This document shows, piece by piece, positions 42,344 through 52,159 of a stretch of DNA of 64,000 nt. Numbering within the stretch: the first letter of the stretch is position 1; each line of letters starts with the position of its first letter. The notes under the pieces were generated by a model. The model did not search any database and had not been told where the DNA came from. It saw only the letters and a list, made by a program, of their open reading frames with translations. The stretch is taken from the NCBI GenBank assembly GCA_026224775.1, contig JAMFRP010000031.1, positions 1-64,000 on the forward strand, in the 5' to 3' direction. The stretch is from Bacteroidota bacterium (lineage in GTDB: Bacteria; Bacteroidota; Bacteroidia; Sphingobacteriales; Sphingobacteriaceae). Position numbers and translations under genes: made by a program.

Positions 42344-43549
42344 TTAATTATTTAACGCTAATCTTTTCTGTGATGCTGTAGTATCCTGTGGTGCGGCGGC
42401 TGGTGCTACGGGCATATTCCATTCTTTCCTTAACGCGTCGGTTAAGTAAGGTTTTTGTTTTGCTATCCATTGCTGATATTCAGCTTCGGTTACCACACGT
42501 ACTACTTTTTTCATGTTGTAGTGAATACCACCACATATTTTGTTGCAATAAAGCAAATATTCAAAATCAGGATTATTCAGCCTGTTACGCATATCAGCTG
42601 TGGTAATAGTAGGTGTAAATTTAAAGAAGGTAGGTAAACCCGGTACAGCGTTCAATTGCACACGGAAGTGTGGCATATAGCAGCTGTGGATCACATCCTG
42701 CGCACGGATATTTAACCTTACTGATCTGTTTACCGGTAAATACATGGTATCAGCCTCCAAATCGTCAAAGCTGTTCCTATCTTTAAAATCAATACCTAAT
42801 TTATTGTCACCGGTTACTAATTTATAATTCACATTACCTAGTTTCAAATCTTTACCAGGGTAACGTAACTCCCATGCAAACTGGTGACCAGTTACTTCAA
42901 TATTTAATGAAGGGCGATCTCCTTTAGCATCAGCGCTATTGGTAATTTCCTGCCAGGTAAAGAAACCGAACACTACCAATATGGTTAAAACCATAGCAGG
43001 CAATATTGTCCAGATTTTTTCAATAGTATTGTTATGTGGTAAAAAGAATGCTCTGCGTTTGTCGGAATGTTTGTACCTGAATAAGAAGGTGAACAACAAT
43101 ATCTGGGTAACAAAAAACACGAACATGGTGATCACAGTGGTAACAGTGAACATCTCGTCGATTTTAACACCGTGTGCTGATGCGGCCTCAGGTAAAGTCA
43201 TGCTGCCTTGAACAGTAAATGACCAGTAAGCGCCGTATAATCCAAATAAAAGGAACACCAGGCAAATCACCGCCATCAGGTTATTCCAGTTCAATTCTTT
43301 TTTACCCTGCATCTGGCGGGTTAAATCGTATACTTTCAAAATTTTGCCTACGATGGCAATAACCACACATAGTAAAAGGAAAAGCAACACATAGTAACCG
43401 GCACCCATCCACATAACCGATTTATCATCAGTTGCCGCAGGGGTAGCAGCGGCAGCAGTTTGCGCCATTACCAGGTTTGTACCGGTAAGCATAAATACCG
43501 CTAATAGTGAAAGTATTTTTTTAGACTTTATTAATTTTTTGAATCCCAT
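42344..43549 (-). CDS. ctaC: Cytochrome c oxidase subunit II (CuA)
   Basis: 401 residues from ATG 43549; the frame extends to a TTG at 43594, but the signal peptide (MGFKKLIKSKK...VMAQ) fits the ATG. Two further membrane helices near 50-75 and 90-110 and a third near 140-165 anchor it. The cupredoxin domain holds the CuA ligands: His in VIHSCYMPHF, CNKICGGIHYNMK (two Cys, His, Met). No heme motif is fused, so it is an aa3 rather than a caa3 subunit. It accepts electrons from ACIII, encoded immediately upstream. Confidence 0.93.
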   Translation of the reverse strand: MGFKKLIKSKKILSLLAVFMLTGTNLVMAQTAAAATPAATDDKSVMWMGAGYYVLLFLLLCVVIAIVGKILKVYDLTRQMQGKKELNWNNLMAVICLVFLLFGLYGAYWSFTVQGSMTLPEAASAHGVKIDEMFTVTTVITMFVFFVTQILLFTFLFRYKHSDKRRAFFLPHNNTIEKIWTILPAMVLTILVVFGFFTWQEITNSADAKGDRPSLNIEVTGHQFAWELRYPGKDLKLGNVNYKLVTGDNKLGIDFKDRNSFDDLEADTMYLPVNRSVRLNIRAQDVIHSCYMPHFRVQLNAVPGLPTFFKFTPTITTADMRNRLNNPDFEYLLYCNKICGGIHYNMKKVVRVVTEAEYQQWIAKQKPYLTDALRKEWNMPVAPAAAPQDTTASQKRLALNN

Positions 43550-43597
43550 TTTGTTGTTCGTTTGGTATTCTGTATTTGGTTGCGAATTTAACAATTA

Positions 43598-44851
43598 TTA
43601 TACGTGATGGTGAAGACTCTCTTCCAAAAATGGGTGATTTTTTGGAACAAGAGATTTAAATTTACTTAGTGCTGTTGACACCATGTAGGCAAATAAACCT
43701 GCAAATCCAATAAATGTACCTACCTCTTCGTATGAGAAACCTCTGCCGTTAGGGCCTACAGTTTCAGGCATAATCATCACATAATAATCAAGCCAGTGGC
43801 CTAATATCAATATGATACATACGACCTTTAATACTTTTGTTTTACGTTTGGCATCACGAGACATTATGATCAGGAATGGCGCCATGAAGTTGATCACGAT
43901 ATTTAACCAGAACCATGGTTTAAATTCAGGCTCCCATCTTTTGTAGAAGTAAACAACTTCTTCAGGTAAGTTGGCATAGTAGTTTAATAAGAACTGTGCA
44001 AACCAGATGTAAGTCCAGAATATTGAGAATGCGAACATGAACAAGCCCATGTTGTGCATATGGTTCTCATTTAACCATGAGAAATATCCTTTTTCACGTA
44101 ATAATATAATAGTAAGGGTGATAACCGCTAAACCGCTAACCCAAAGGGCGGCTAAGTTGTACCAACCAAACATAGTTGAATACCAGCGAGCTTCTAACGA
44201 CATGATCGCATCGAAACCAAAAACCGGATCAGTCATACCAAAAACAAGCAGGAATACGCAAGCGATATTAAAGCTCTTTTTGTAATTAACCATTCCACCG
44301 ATTTCATCTTCGTTTTCAGAATATCTTACCAGCATTCCTGCTAATAATGAATATAACCCTAAGAACACTATTAAACGGATAAAGAAAAAAGGAATATTTA
44401 AGAAGCCTGCTTTACCTGCAACAGTTGAATCATAATTCGGGCTATGAACATCAGACATACCAGCGGTTGCCCATTGTGCATATAAATAAGGCTGTGCTAC
44501 TACTCTATCGTTAACTATTACATTATGTGTAAAGTGGATACCTGCTGCTATTACAATAAGTAATATTAAGGATGCATAAGGAATTATTTTAGCGAATGCC
44601 TGTGGTATACGGATCATCGAAGCCGACCAACCTGCCTGTGCGGCATATTGTATCGCACAAAAAACAGCACCTGCGCAGCATACGCAAGTAAGATAGTAGG
44701 CCATTAACAACAAGTTCGAAAATTCGCGGTCAGCATTAAAGAAAAGACCGGCTATAATGCTGATAACACCTATAACAATTGCAATCAGGCTCCAGGTTTT
44801 TGCCCGGCCTTCAAATACAAATTGATCGTCAAAATTATTATGAGTTTTCAT
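43598..44851 (-). CDS. actF: Alternative complex III subunit ActF
   Basis: 417 residues with about ten membrane helices, including SLILLIVIAAGIHFTHN and ARWYSTMFGWYNLAALWVSG. This matches the ActF subunit of the quinol:cytochrome c oxidoreductase (ACIII), a relative of ActC-type NrfD proteins. It forms part of the membrane quinol module. It lies 12 bp after actE and 48 bp before ctaC, joining the reductase to the oxidase genes. Confidence 0.92.
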   Translation of the reverse strand: MKTHNNFDDQFVFEGRAKTWSLIAIVIGVISIIAGLFFNADREFSNLLLMAYYLTCVCCAGAVFCAIQYAAQAGWSASMIRIPQAFAKIIPYASLILLIVIAAGIHFTHNVIVNDRVVAQPYLYAQWATAGMSDVHSPNYDSTVAGKAGFLNIPFFFIRLIVFLGLYSLLAGMLVRYSENEDEIGGMVNYKKSFNIACVFLLVFGMTDPVFGFDAIMSLEARWYSTMFGWYNLAALWVSGLAVITLTIILLREKGYFSWLNENHMHNMGLFMFAFSIFWTYIWFAQFLLNYYANLPEEVVYFYKRWEPEFKPWFWLNIVINFMAPFLIIMSRDAKRKTKVLKVVCIILILGHWLDYYVMIMPETVGPNGRGFSYEEVGTFIGFAGLFAYMVSTALSKFKSLVPKNHPFLEESLHHHV

Positions 44852-44863
44852 TAAAAAATCAGC

Positions 44864-45439
44864 TTATAAGGTTTGTAAATGGTGAACATACATGATTACT
44901 TTCCAGCGTTCGCTTGGGTCAAGCTGTGAAGCATAAGAACCCATCGCATTTAATCCGTAAGTAATAGTATGGTATATTTTACCGTCTGTTAAATCTTTCA
45001 TTGCACCACCACGTGATGATTGACCTTTTGAGTAAGACGGCGGTGGTGGAAACCCGTGTTGAACTACTAAACCATCACCCTGGCCATTTTGACCATGGCA
45101 AGGAGAACAGAAGTGCAGGAACAATACTTTTCCATCGGCAAAGTTAGCAGCTGTTTGTGGCAGTGGGCTTTTTACTTCGGTACTTGCAAGTTCATATCCA
45201 TCATGGGTATTAGGGTAATCAAACTTAACCCAACCAATAGGTATAGTACCAGCCGGCGGAACCTGTGCCGTTTTACCATCCTTAAAGTTGCTATTCGGTT
45301 GATCCGGGTCATACGCAAGGTGTTCGTACATGTTAGGAGCGTATTCCCAACCGGTGCTTCTTTTATCTTTGCACGATGATATTACAACCGTGGCAGCTAT
45401 TGCTATAATTAATACACCTAATATTCTAAATTTATTCAT
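44864..45439 (-). CDS. actE: Alternative complex III subunit ActE (monoheme cytochrome c lipoprotein)
   Basis: 191 residues from ATG 45439; an ATG at 45448 adds three residues. The lipobox VISSC (Cys23) marks a lipoprotein. The sequence EYAPNMYEHLAYDPDQPN is typical of ActE, and the single heme site is FCSPCHG (about 112-118) with Met in the distal region (YGLNAMGSYASQL). It should carry electrons from the ACIII core to the oxidase. It overlaps actD by eight bases. Confidence 0.93.
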   Translation of the reverse strand: MNKFRILGVLIIAIAATVVISSCKDKRSTGWEYAPNMYEHLAYDPDQPNSNFKDGKTAQVPPAGTIPIGWVKFDYPNTHDGYELASTEVKSPLPQTAANFADGKVLFLHFCSPCHGQNGQGDGLVVQHGFPPPPSYSKGQSSRGGAMKDLTDGKIYHTITYGLNAMGSYASQLDPSERWKVIMYVHHLQTL

Positions 45440-45971
45440 AGCTAACATATTTTCTGTCGTTATGCTTAACTTCTACAGCTCCCGCTTCTTTTAACAAATT
45501 GTTTATATCCTCGTGCGGAATATTGTTCTTTTTAACATCAATGGCAATCACAAACCTATCGTTAGTAGCCCTGTAATCCATAACCCTTGGCGTACGCCCC
45601 GGGAAAAGGTGAGTAGCGAAAAAGAACGTAGCAGTTGTACCCAAAGCGGTGTAAAGTACCGTCCACTCAAAAGTAATTGGAATAAAATCCGGAACCGCGA
45701 ATGCAGGTTTACCGCCAATATTCATAGGCCAATCGTGTACCATGGCAAAATAAATTATGCTGAAGATAACAGTTCCGCCAAGGCAACCGAACATAAAGGC
45801 TGCATAACCAAGGCGTGAATCTTTTATACCCAATTTCGCTTCGATGCCGTGGATAGGCATTGGAGTGTACACGTCGTAAATAGGAACACTGTTCTGTTGA
45901 AGTGCAGTTATTCCGTCCATCATTTCATCGGGATCTTCGAAAAGTCCCAGTATAAATTTAGTGCTGCTCAT
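45432..45971 (-). CDS. actD: Alternative complex III subunit ActD (DUF3341)
   Basis: 179 residues with two membrane helices (about 57-80 and 100-125). The start FILGLFEDPDEMMDGITALQ and the stretch YDVYTPMPIHGIEAKLG are the DUF3341/ActD signature. It is a structural membrane subunit without cofactors. It lies 4 bp after actC and overlaps actE. Confidence 0.95.
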   Translation of the reverse strand: MSSTKFILGLFEDPDEMMDGITALQQNSVPIYDVYTPMPIHGIEAKLGIKDSRLGYAAFMFGCLGGTVIFSIIYFAMVHDWPMNIGGKPAFAVPDFIPITFEWTVLYTALGTTATFFFATHLFPGRTPRVMDYRATNDRFVIAIDVKKNNIPHEDINNLLKEAGAVEVKHNDRKYVSYE

Positions 45972-45975
45972 TTAC

Positions 45976-47448
45976 TTATACTTTTTCGTATTCAGCAATA
46001 TCAATTGCATCAAACTTCGTTAACGCGTCTTTATAGAATGCGCCTTGTGTGGCGTCTATATGGCCGCTCTGTAATATTTTCTTCTTCTCTTGCTCACTTG
46101 AACCTTTCAGTAACAATTTAACTTCGGCGATTGCTATTGAAGGCAATACACGCAGGAATAAAAGGAACAAGGTAAAGAACACACCTATCGATCCAACAAA
46201 CACGCTCACGTCGATCCATGTTGGATAGAACATTGCCCAGCTTGATGGCAGGAAGTCGCGGTGCAATGAGGTTACGATAATTACGAAACGCTCAAACCAC
46301 ATACCTATGTTGATAATGATTGATAGGAACCAGGTTGCAGCGATACTGGTTCTAACCTTTTTAAACCACAATACTTGCGGGATAATACAGTTACAGCAAA
46401 ACATTGACCAGCTAGCCCACCAATATGGACCGAAGTAACGGTTAATGAAAGCGTATTGCTCATACTCTACTTGTGAGTAGTAAGCGATGAAAAACTCAGT
46501 ACAATAAGCCACCATTACTATTGATCCTGTTAAGATGATGATCTTATTCATCGCCTCAATGTGGAACATGGTGATGTAATTCTCTAACCCTAATACTTTA
46601 CGTGCAATTAATAACAGTGTTTGCACCATGGCGAAACCTGAGAAGATCGCACCCGCAACGAAGTATGGAGGGAAAATAGTTGTGTGCCATCCCGGTTCAA
46701 GGGATGTAGCAAAGTCCATTGATACGATGGAGTGAACCGAAAGTACCAGCGGTGTAGATATACCTGCTAATATTAATGATACCGTTTCGAAACGCTGCCA
46801 AGTTTTTACTGAACCTGTCCAGCCGAAAGACATAAATGAATATATTTTACGACGAAGACCAGTAGCGCGGTCACGGATAGTAGCGATATCAGGCAATAAA
46901 CCTGTGTACCAGAATACTAATGATACGGTAAAGTATGTCGAGATCGCGAATACGTCCCAGATCAGCGGTGAGTTAAAGTTAACCCAAAGTGAACCGTACT
47001 GGTTGGGTAATGGTAATGAGTAAACTGCCATCCATGGGCGGCCCATGTGAGCTACAATGTAACTGGCGGCGCAAATTACCGCAAAGATAGTCATCGCCTC
47101 AGCAGACCGGTTGATGGAGTTACGCCATTTTTGACGGAACAGTAACAAGATTGCCGAGATAAGCGTACCAGCGTGACCAATACCTACCCACCACACGAAA
47201 CCAGTGATATCCCAGGCCCAGCCTACTGTTTTATTTAATCCCCATGATCCGATACCATACCAAAAAGTATAACTTACCGCGAATAACCATAAGGTAGCAC
47301 CCATAGATGCAACGCTAAATCCTATCCACCAGGCTCTTCCGGGCAATTTTTCAACAGGGCGCAATATATCCTCAGTGATCTGAGCATACGTGATGTTGTT
47401 ACCCGTAATTAACGGTTCCCTGATTATTGATTCATTATGAGATGACAT
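45976..47448 (-). CDS. actC: Alternative complex III subunit ActC (NrfD/PsrC-like)
   Basis: 490 residues, about ten membrane helices. The pattern FVWWVGIGHAGTLISAILLLF and RPWMAVYSLPLPNQYGSLWVNFNSPL is the conserved quinol-binding region of ActC and NrfD proteins. It is the main quinol-oxidising membrane subunit and is thought to take part in proton movement. It is 21 bp downstream of actB. Confidence 0.95.
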   Translation of the reverse strand: MSSHNESIIREPLITGNNITYAQITEDILRPVEKLPGRAWWIGFSVASMGATLWLFAVSYTFWYGIGSWGLNKTVGWAWDITGFVWWVGIGHAGTLISAILLLFRQKWRNSINRSAEAMTIFAVICAASYIVAHMGRPWMAVYSLPLPNQYGSLWVNFNSPLIWDVFAISTYFTVSLVFWYTGLLPDIATIRDRATGLRRKIYSFMSFGWTGSVKTWQRFETVSLILAGISTPLVLSVHSIVSMDFATSLEPGWHTTIFPPYFVAGAIFSGFAMVQTLLLIARKVLGLENYITMFHIEAMNKIIILTGSIVMVAYCTEFFIAYYSQVEYEQYAFINRYFGPYWWASWSMFCCNCIIPQVLWFKKVRTSIAATWFLSIIINIGMWFERFVIIVTSLHRDFLPSSWAMFYPTWIDVSVFVGSIGVFFTLFLLFLRVLPSIAIAEVKLLLKGSSEQEKKKILQSGHIDATQGAFYKDALTKFDAIDIAEYEKV

Positions 47449-47469
47449 ATATTAAATCTCTATTTTAAA

Positions 47470-50400
47470 TTAAGCCTCTAATTCAGTTCTGTTTCTAACT
47501 TTTACCTGGTAACCTACACCTGGTTGAGTGTTTAACTCTTCTAACACGTAGTAAGTACGCTCGCTCTTCAATGCTTTCGCAACTTCCGAGTTTGGATCAT
47601 TAACGTTACCAAATACGATAGCGTTAGCAGGGCAAGTTTGCTGGCAAGCAACTTTAATGTCACCGTCTTTTACAGAACGTTTTTCCATTTTAGCTTTCAG
47701 CTTACCTGCTTGTATACGTTGGATACACATTGAACATTTTTCCATAACACCACGGAAACGTGTTACCACATCCGGGTTAAGTACTAATTGTGTATGCTCA
47801 CCTTGCAGGTAGTTATCAAAACGTGCATCATTCCAGTAGTTAAACCAGTTAAAGCGACGTACTTTGTAAGGGCAGTTGTTAGCGCAATAACGTGTACCGA
47901 TGCAACGATTGTAAGCCATGTGGTTCAACCCTTCTGATGAGTGAACGGTAGCTAGTACCGGACAAACAGTCTCACAAGGTGCGTGGTCACAGTGCTGGCA
48001 AAGCATTGGTTGATAAACAACCGATACATTGTCCATATTAGCATCTGATAACTGGCTAATTTCGCTTTCCTTGGTTATCAAATCACCGCCTTTGTTAAAG
48101 CTGTAATAACGGTCGATACGAATCCAGTGCATTTCACGGCGGCGGCGAACTTCGTCTTTACCAACAACCGGAACGTTATTTTCAGCGCTACAAGCTACAA
48201 CGCAGGCACCGCAACCGGTACAAGCATTAAGGTCGATAGCCATAACCCAGTTGAAAGTAGGATGATCATATTCGTCCCACATTGAGTAGGTTTTATGCTC
48301 ATCAAAATGACCGCTGGCCGCGTATGGATTCTTTTTGTATTCAGTGAAGGTAGTTTCGCGGATGATGCTGTTACGGCCTTCGTATGAATGGTGTGTTTGT
48401 GTTTGTGCTAATTCAGACTGATCGCCTGTCTTATCAATCGTAGCTACCGCTGTACCGATGAAAGCACCGTTGCGGAAAGTGTTGAAAGGAAACGCGTTCT
48501 CTCCTTTACCTTCACCTACCGGGCCTGCCAATGTACGACCGTAACCTACCGCTACTGATATAGTGCCTTGCGCCTGGCCTGGTTGTAATAACACAGGTAA
48601 AGCAATGCTATAACCATTTGCAGTTATCTTGATCACATCACCTTGCTCCAAGCCTAAGCTCTTAGCATATACCGGTGATAAAGCCGCGAAGTTTTCCCAG
48701 GTAACTTTAGAAACCGGATCAGGCAACTCTTGTAACCAAGGGTTATTAGCACGTTTACCATCACGTAATGCTATTGACTGATAAAGTTGTAATTCAACTT
48801 TACCACCCGCAAGCTCGGCGCTGTGTGCTAATATAGTTTGGGCTGCTGCGGTAAGATCATGGTTGGTGGTGTATGCGGTAGCTGTTTTATCAGCAACTTT
48901 AACATAACCTGTTTGTAATAAAGTTTCCCAACCTTTTAAGCCTGTTAGGCCACCCAAGGCAAGTAATTTTTTATCCCAGTTATCTCTTACGTAAGCATAG
49001 TATTCTTTAAATGTACCGTTGCTCCACGCTAATAAGCTGGTTTCAGCCTGGCGGGTGTTGTAAACCGGGTTAATGGTTGGCTGTACTACAGTGTAGTAAC
49101 CTGCCAATGCATTGCTATCGCCCCATGACTCTAAATAGTAATGGTTTGGCGCAACGATATTACAAAGGGCAGCAGTTTCTTCTACATTTCTTGCGAATGA
49201 TACTCTTAAACGCACTTTTTTCAAAGCTGCTTTAATCGCATTCGGGTTATGATAATCGTAAGCAGGGTTAGCATCAAGGAAGAATACCGCGTCAACCGCG
49301 CCATTGTTCATATCGCTTACCAATGCAACAAATTCAGCATCGTTACCGGCAAACTGATTTGAAGCGTTATCCAAATCGATAGTTGAACCGTAACTGCCCA
49401 ATAAGCTGTTAATGCTGTTAACCAAAGTTTGAACCGCAACATCATTAGAACCAGCAACTACTAAAGCTTTACCTTTAGCCGCTTTCAATTCTGCTGCTGC
49501 TACCGCGATAGCGTTTTCAGCAGGAAGATTATCTAATTTCTTTGATCCCGGTAAAGTTGTGCCAGAGATAGCATTGTATAAGTTGATTAATGCGATGCCT
49601 TCTTCAGATGGTTTGATAGGAATGCGAACATCGGCGTTTGAACCGGTGTTGCTCATTCCGCTTTCAAACTGAATGTGGCGAGACATTTTTTTGCTTTGCA
49701 GCGATTTGTTGTTACGATTTTTAACGTACTGACCAATAAATTCGGTTGGAGAGATCCATGTACCTAAGAAATCAGCACCAAAGCTTACAATTACATCAGC
49801 ATTATCAAAGTTGTAGTGAGGCAATACTGCTTTACCAAAACTGTTTTGATTTGCCTGGATGATACCGGTATATGATACCGCATCATAGGTAACGTGTTTT
49901 GCTGTTGGGTAAGCCGCAATAAAATCAGCAATTACTGATAATGTTGAAGGGCTATTGATAGTTGATGTAACGATAGCGATTTTTTTGCCACCTGCTTTAA
50001 TCGCAGAAAGCTCACCTTTAATAAAGGAGTCGATGCTATCCCAATCAACTTCTGCACCATCTTGTTTCGGGTTTTGTAGGCGATTTGAATCGTAAAGATC
50101 CAATACTGACGACTGCGCCTGCGCACCTAAACCACCTTTTGATAAAAGATCGTTCGGGTTACCTTCAACTTTAATAGGGCGACCTTCACGTGTTTTCACC
50201 AAAATAGCGTGGCCATCAAAAGATGATGAGTAATAGTTTGCCACACCCGGAGTTACCTCCTCGGGTTTAATTAAGTAAGGAATTGATTTATGAACCGGCA
50301 CTTTTTGACAAGCGGCCAGGGTAACCGCGCCAACTCCAAAGCCTAAGGCCTTTAAAAAGTCGCGACGGGGAGTTTTACCAAATAAACTGCCGCCTTCTAA

Positions 50401-50511
50401 AACCTCTTCCACCGGAATCGGCTCTGCGAATTCATGTTTATTTTTCTCAACAAATTCTGGCGTTTTGTTCAGTTCTTCTAAACCTTTCCAGTATTTTTTA
50501 TTGCTGTCCAT
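47470..50511 (-). CDS. actB: Alternative complex III subunit ActB (iron-sulfur, molybdopterin-oxidoreductase-like)
   Basis: 1013 residues. A twin-arginine-type signal (TPRRDFLKALGFG, about 47-59) lies after a 45-residue cytoplasmic segment, as in TAT-variant-translocated ActB. The middle (about 100-720) has the molybdopterin oxidoreductase fold, which in ACIII carries no molybdenum. The C-terminus holds ferredoxin-type cysteines: NACTGCGACVVACSAENN, CQHCDHAPCETVCP, CANNCPYKVRRFNW and KCSMCIQRI, enough for the usual four clusters. It passes electrons from quinol to the cytochromes. Confidence 0.96.
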   Translation of the reverse strand: MDSNKKYWKGLEELNKTPEFVEKNKHEFAEPIPVEEVLEGGSLFGKTPRRDFLKALGFGVGAVTLAACQKVPVHKSIPYLIKPEEVTPGVANYYSSSFDGHAILVKTREGRPIKVEGNPNDLLSKGGLGAQAQSSVLDLYDSNRLQNPKQDGAEVDWDSIDSFIKGELSAIKAGGKKIAIVTSTINSPSTLSVIADFIAAYPTAKHVTYDAVSYTGIIQANQNSFGKAVLPHYNFDNADVIVSFGADFLGTWISPTEFIGQYVKNRNNKSLQSKKMSRHIQFESGMSNTGSNADVRIPIKPSEEGIALINLYNAISGTTLPGSKKLDNLPAENAIAVAAAELKAAKGKALVVAGSNDVAVQTLVNSINSLLGSYGSTIDLDNASNQFAGNDAEFVALVSDMNNGAVDAVFFLDANPAYDYHNPNAIKAALKKVRLRVSFARNVEETAALCNIVAPNHYYLESWGDSNALAGYYTVVQPTINPVYNTRQAETSLLAWSNGTFKEYYAYVRDNWDKKLLALGGLTGLKGWETLLQTGYVKVADKTATAYTTNHDLTAAAQTILAHSAELAGGKVELQLYQSIALRDGKRANNPWLQELPDPVSKVTWENFAALSPVYAKSLGLEQGDVIKITANGYSIALPVLLQPGQAQGTISVAVGYGRTLAGPVGEGKGENAFPFNTFRNGAFIGTAVATIDKTGDQSELAQTQTHHSYEGRNSIIRETTFTEYKKNPYAASGHFDEHKTYSMWDEYDHPTFNWVMAIDLNACTGCGACVVACSAENNVPVVGKDEVRRRREMHWIRIDRYYSFNKGGDLITKESEISQLSDANMDNVSVVYQPMLCQHCDHAPCETVCPVLATVHSSEGLNHMAYNRCIGTRYCANNCPYKVRRFNWFNYWNDARFDNYLQGEHTQLVLNPDVVTRFRGVMEKCSMCIQRIQAGKLKAKMEKRSVKDGDIKVACQQTCPANAIVFGNVNDPNSEVAKALKSERTYYVLEELNTQPGVGYQVKVRNRTELEA

Positions 50512-50556
50512 TTAAGCTATATAAACTGTAATTGCTAAGTTCTTAATCTCTAAATA

Positions 50557-51855
50557 TTAGTAGTGGCACTTGCCGCACTCAATACCCCCCATTGATGCCT
50601 CGGTAACTTTCTCGCCGCGTTTGATGCGATCGTGAACAGCTATCATGTTATCATAGTAAGCATTTCCTTTGTGTCCACCTTTACTAAAGTCAACCTCTGT
50701 ACGTTTGTGGCATTGTATACACCATTTCATGGTAAGCGGTGAGTATTGGTAAATTTCTTTCATGGTTTGTACCGGGCCGTGGCAAGTTTGGCATTTGATA
50801 CCACCAACCTTCACGTGTTGTGAGTGGTTGAAGTATACCAAGTCAGGCAGGTTGTGTACCCTTACCCATTGAATTGGCCTTGATTTGGTACTGTCATATT
50901 TCTGCGTTTTAGGATCGTAACCTAAAGCAGCATATATTTTTTGTATCTCCGGAGAATCCTGTTTAACTACTTTATGGCAGTTCATACAGATATTCAACGA
51001 CGGGATAGTAGCGTTTTTAGATTTGTACGCCCCTGAGTGACAGTACTGGCAATCAATTTTCATTACACCAGCATGTAAGTCATGCGGGAAATGGATTGGT
51101 TGCTCTGGCTGGTAGCCCTGGTGAACATTGGTATTCCAAAGGGTAACCCATGTCCAGCTTCCGCAAGCGATAGTACCGCAAAGGATCACGAAGAATATAA
51201 ACTTCTTATTTTTAGCAAGATGTTTAAGGCCTGCCATTTTATCAACAGGAACTTTCGCTACACCGTCTTCAGTTTCTTCTTCTTCAAGAACAATACCTTT
51301 GTTTCTTAGTAACAGGCGCTCTAAGGTGCCTATTACTTTGTTTAGCACTATTATAACTATAAAAGCTACAACGATAACGCCTAACAAACCCCAGATCACC
51401 AAACTACTTGGGCCAGAATCAGCAGTTGCTCCGGATGCACCGGCAGCACCTGCCGCAGGAGCAGCAGCTTGTTGAGTTTTCCAATCAGCGCGGATGTAAG
51501 CTAAGATGTTAGCCACATCACCATCGCTAAGGCTACCGAAAACGGTCATGCCCTGTTGGTTAAACTGGTTGTAAATTTTTAATGCTTTTGGATCTTTGGC
51601 TGCAATTAAAGCCTGATTGTTCTGTACCCACTTGGTTAGCCACTTGTCATCAGTTTCGGCAGTAACCAACGGACCCAATGCAGGGCCTATTAATTGCGAC
51701 TCGATTTTGTGACACGTTGTACAATTGGCCTTAAACAGGGCCTCGCCTTTAGTAGCGTCTCCTTGTGCGTGAGCAGAAAATCCCAAAATTGCAAAACCGG
51801 CAGTTAACAATACCGCTTTTGAAAATTGCTTGAAAATCAATGAGATATTTCTCAT
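50557..51855 (-). CDS. actA: Alternative complex III subunit ActA with fused N-terminal monoheme cytochrome
   Basis: 432 residues. A signal peptide (1-30, SAHAQ) is followed by a class I cytochrome c domain with CTTCH (45-49). A membrane helix (about 152-175) and a second one (about 214-236) separate it from the pentaheme ActA domain with CQYCH, CMNCH, CQTCH, CIQCH and CGKCH, the last only a few residues from the end. Six heme sites in total. ActA is the electron exit of ACIII. It is the first gene of the operon, with a strong promoter about 85 bp upstream. Confidence 0.94.
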   Translation of the reverse strand: MRNISLIFKQFSKAVLLTAGFAILGFSAHAQGDATKGEALFKANCTTCHKIESQLIGPALGPLVTAETDDKWLTKWVQNNQALIAAKDPKALKIYNQFNQQGMTVFGSLSDGDVANILAYIRADWKTQQAAAPAAGAAGASGATADSGPSSLVIWGLLGVIVVAFIVIIVLNKVIGTLERLLLRNKGIVLEEEETEDGVAKVPVDKMAGLKHLAKNKKFIFFVILCGTIACGSWTWVTLWNTNVHQGYQPEQPIHFPHDLHAGVMKIDCQYCHSGAYKSKNATIPSLNICMNCHKVVKQDSPEIQKIYAALGYDPKTQKYDSTKSRPIQWVRVHNLPDLVYFNHSQHVKVGGIKCQTCHGPVQTMKEIYQYSPLTMKWCIQCHKRTEVDFSKGGHKGNAYYDNMIAVHDRIKRGEKVTEASMGGIECGKCHY

Positions 51856-51937
51856 AAGGTGTATTTATGCTGAATAATTCTTTATTTAATGTATTAAACA
51901 AAAGGTGGACAGGTTGTCAGTTCCACATTTTCAGCCA

Positions 51938-51971
51938 CAAAAGTATAATTTATTAAACAATGGCTGACAAA
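51938..51971 (-). promoter_or_regulatory. act operon promoter
   Basis: On the minus strand TTTG (51971-51968), 22-base spacer, TACTTTTG (51945-51938): both boxes match the Bacteroidota consensus. It lies about 83 bp before the actA start codon and probably drives the whole act-ctaCD transcript. The rest of the 304-bp gap (51856-52159) holds only AT-rich DNA and the terminator below. Confidence 0.65.
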
Positions 51972-52072
51972 TAAATGACAGTAAAACTTAATTTATAATT
52001 ATTCTAAATAAATAATTTTTACTGTAAAAAGTTAATAAAAACAGGGTGGAAAATTCCGGAGATTTCGACCTG

Positions 52073-52138
52073 AAAAAAGTTGAGGATGCTATTAAATATC
52101 AATTATTTATAAATAAACATTTAATTCAGCATCCTCAA
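52073..52138 (-). terminator. Terminator of the deoxyhypusine-synthase-like gene
   Basis: TTGAGGATGCT (minus strand, 52138-52128) pairs with AGCATCCTCAA (52090-52080). The inner bases GAATTAAAT and ATTTAAT extend the stem. A T run (52078-52073) follows on the minus strand. It sits 22 bp after the stop codon at 52160. Confidence 0.8.
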
Positions 52139-52159
52139 TGCAACAAATCCTAAAAAAGA

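Noticed and set aside
43550..43594. N-terminal extension of CtaC from a TTG
   Set aside because: The signal peptide begins properly at ATG 43549; the extension is hydrophilic and starts with TTG.
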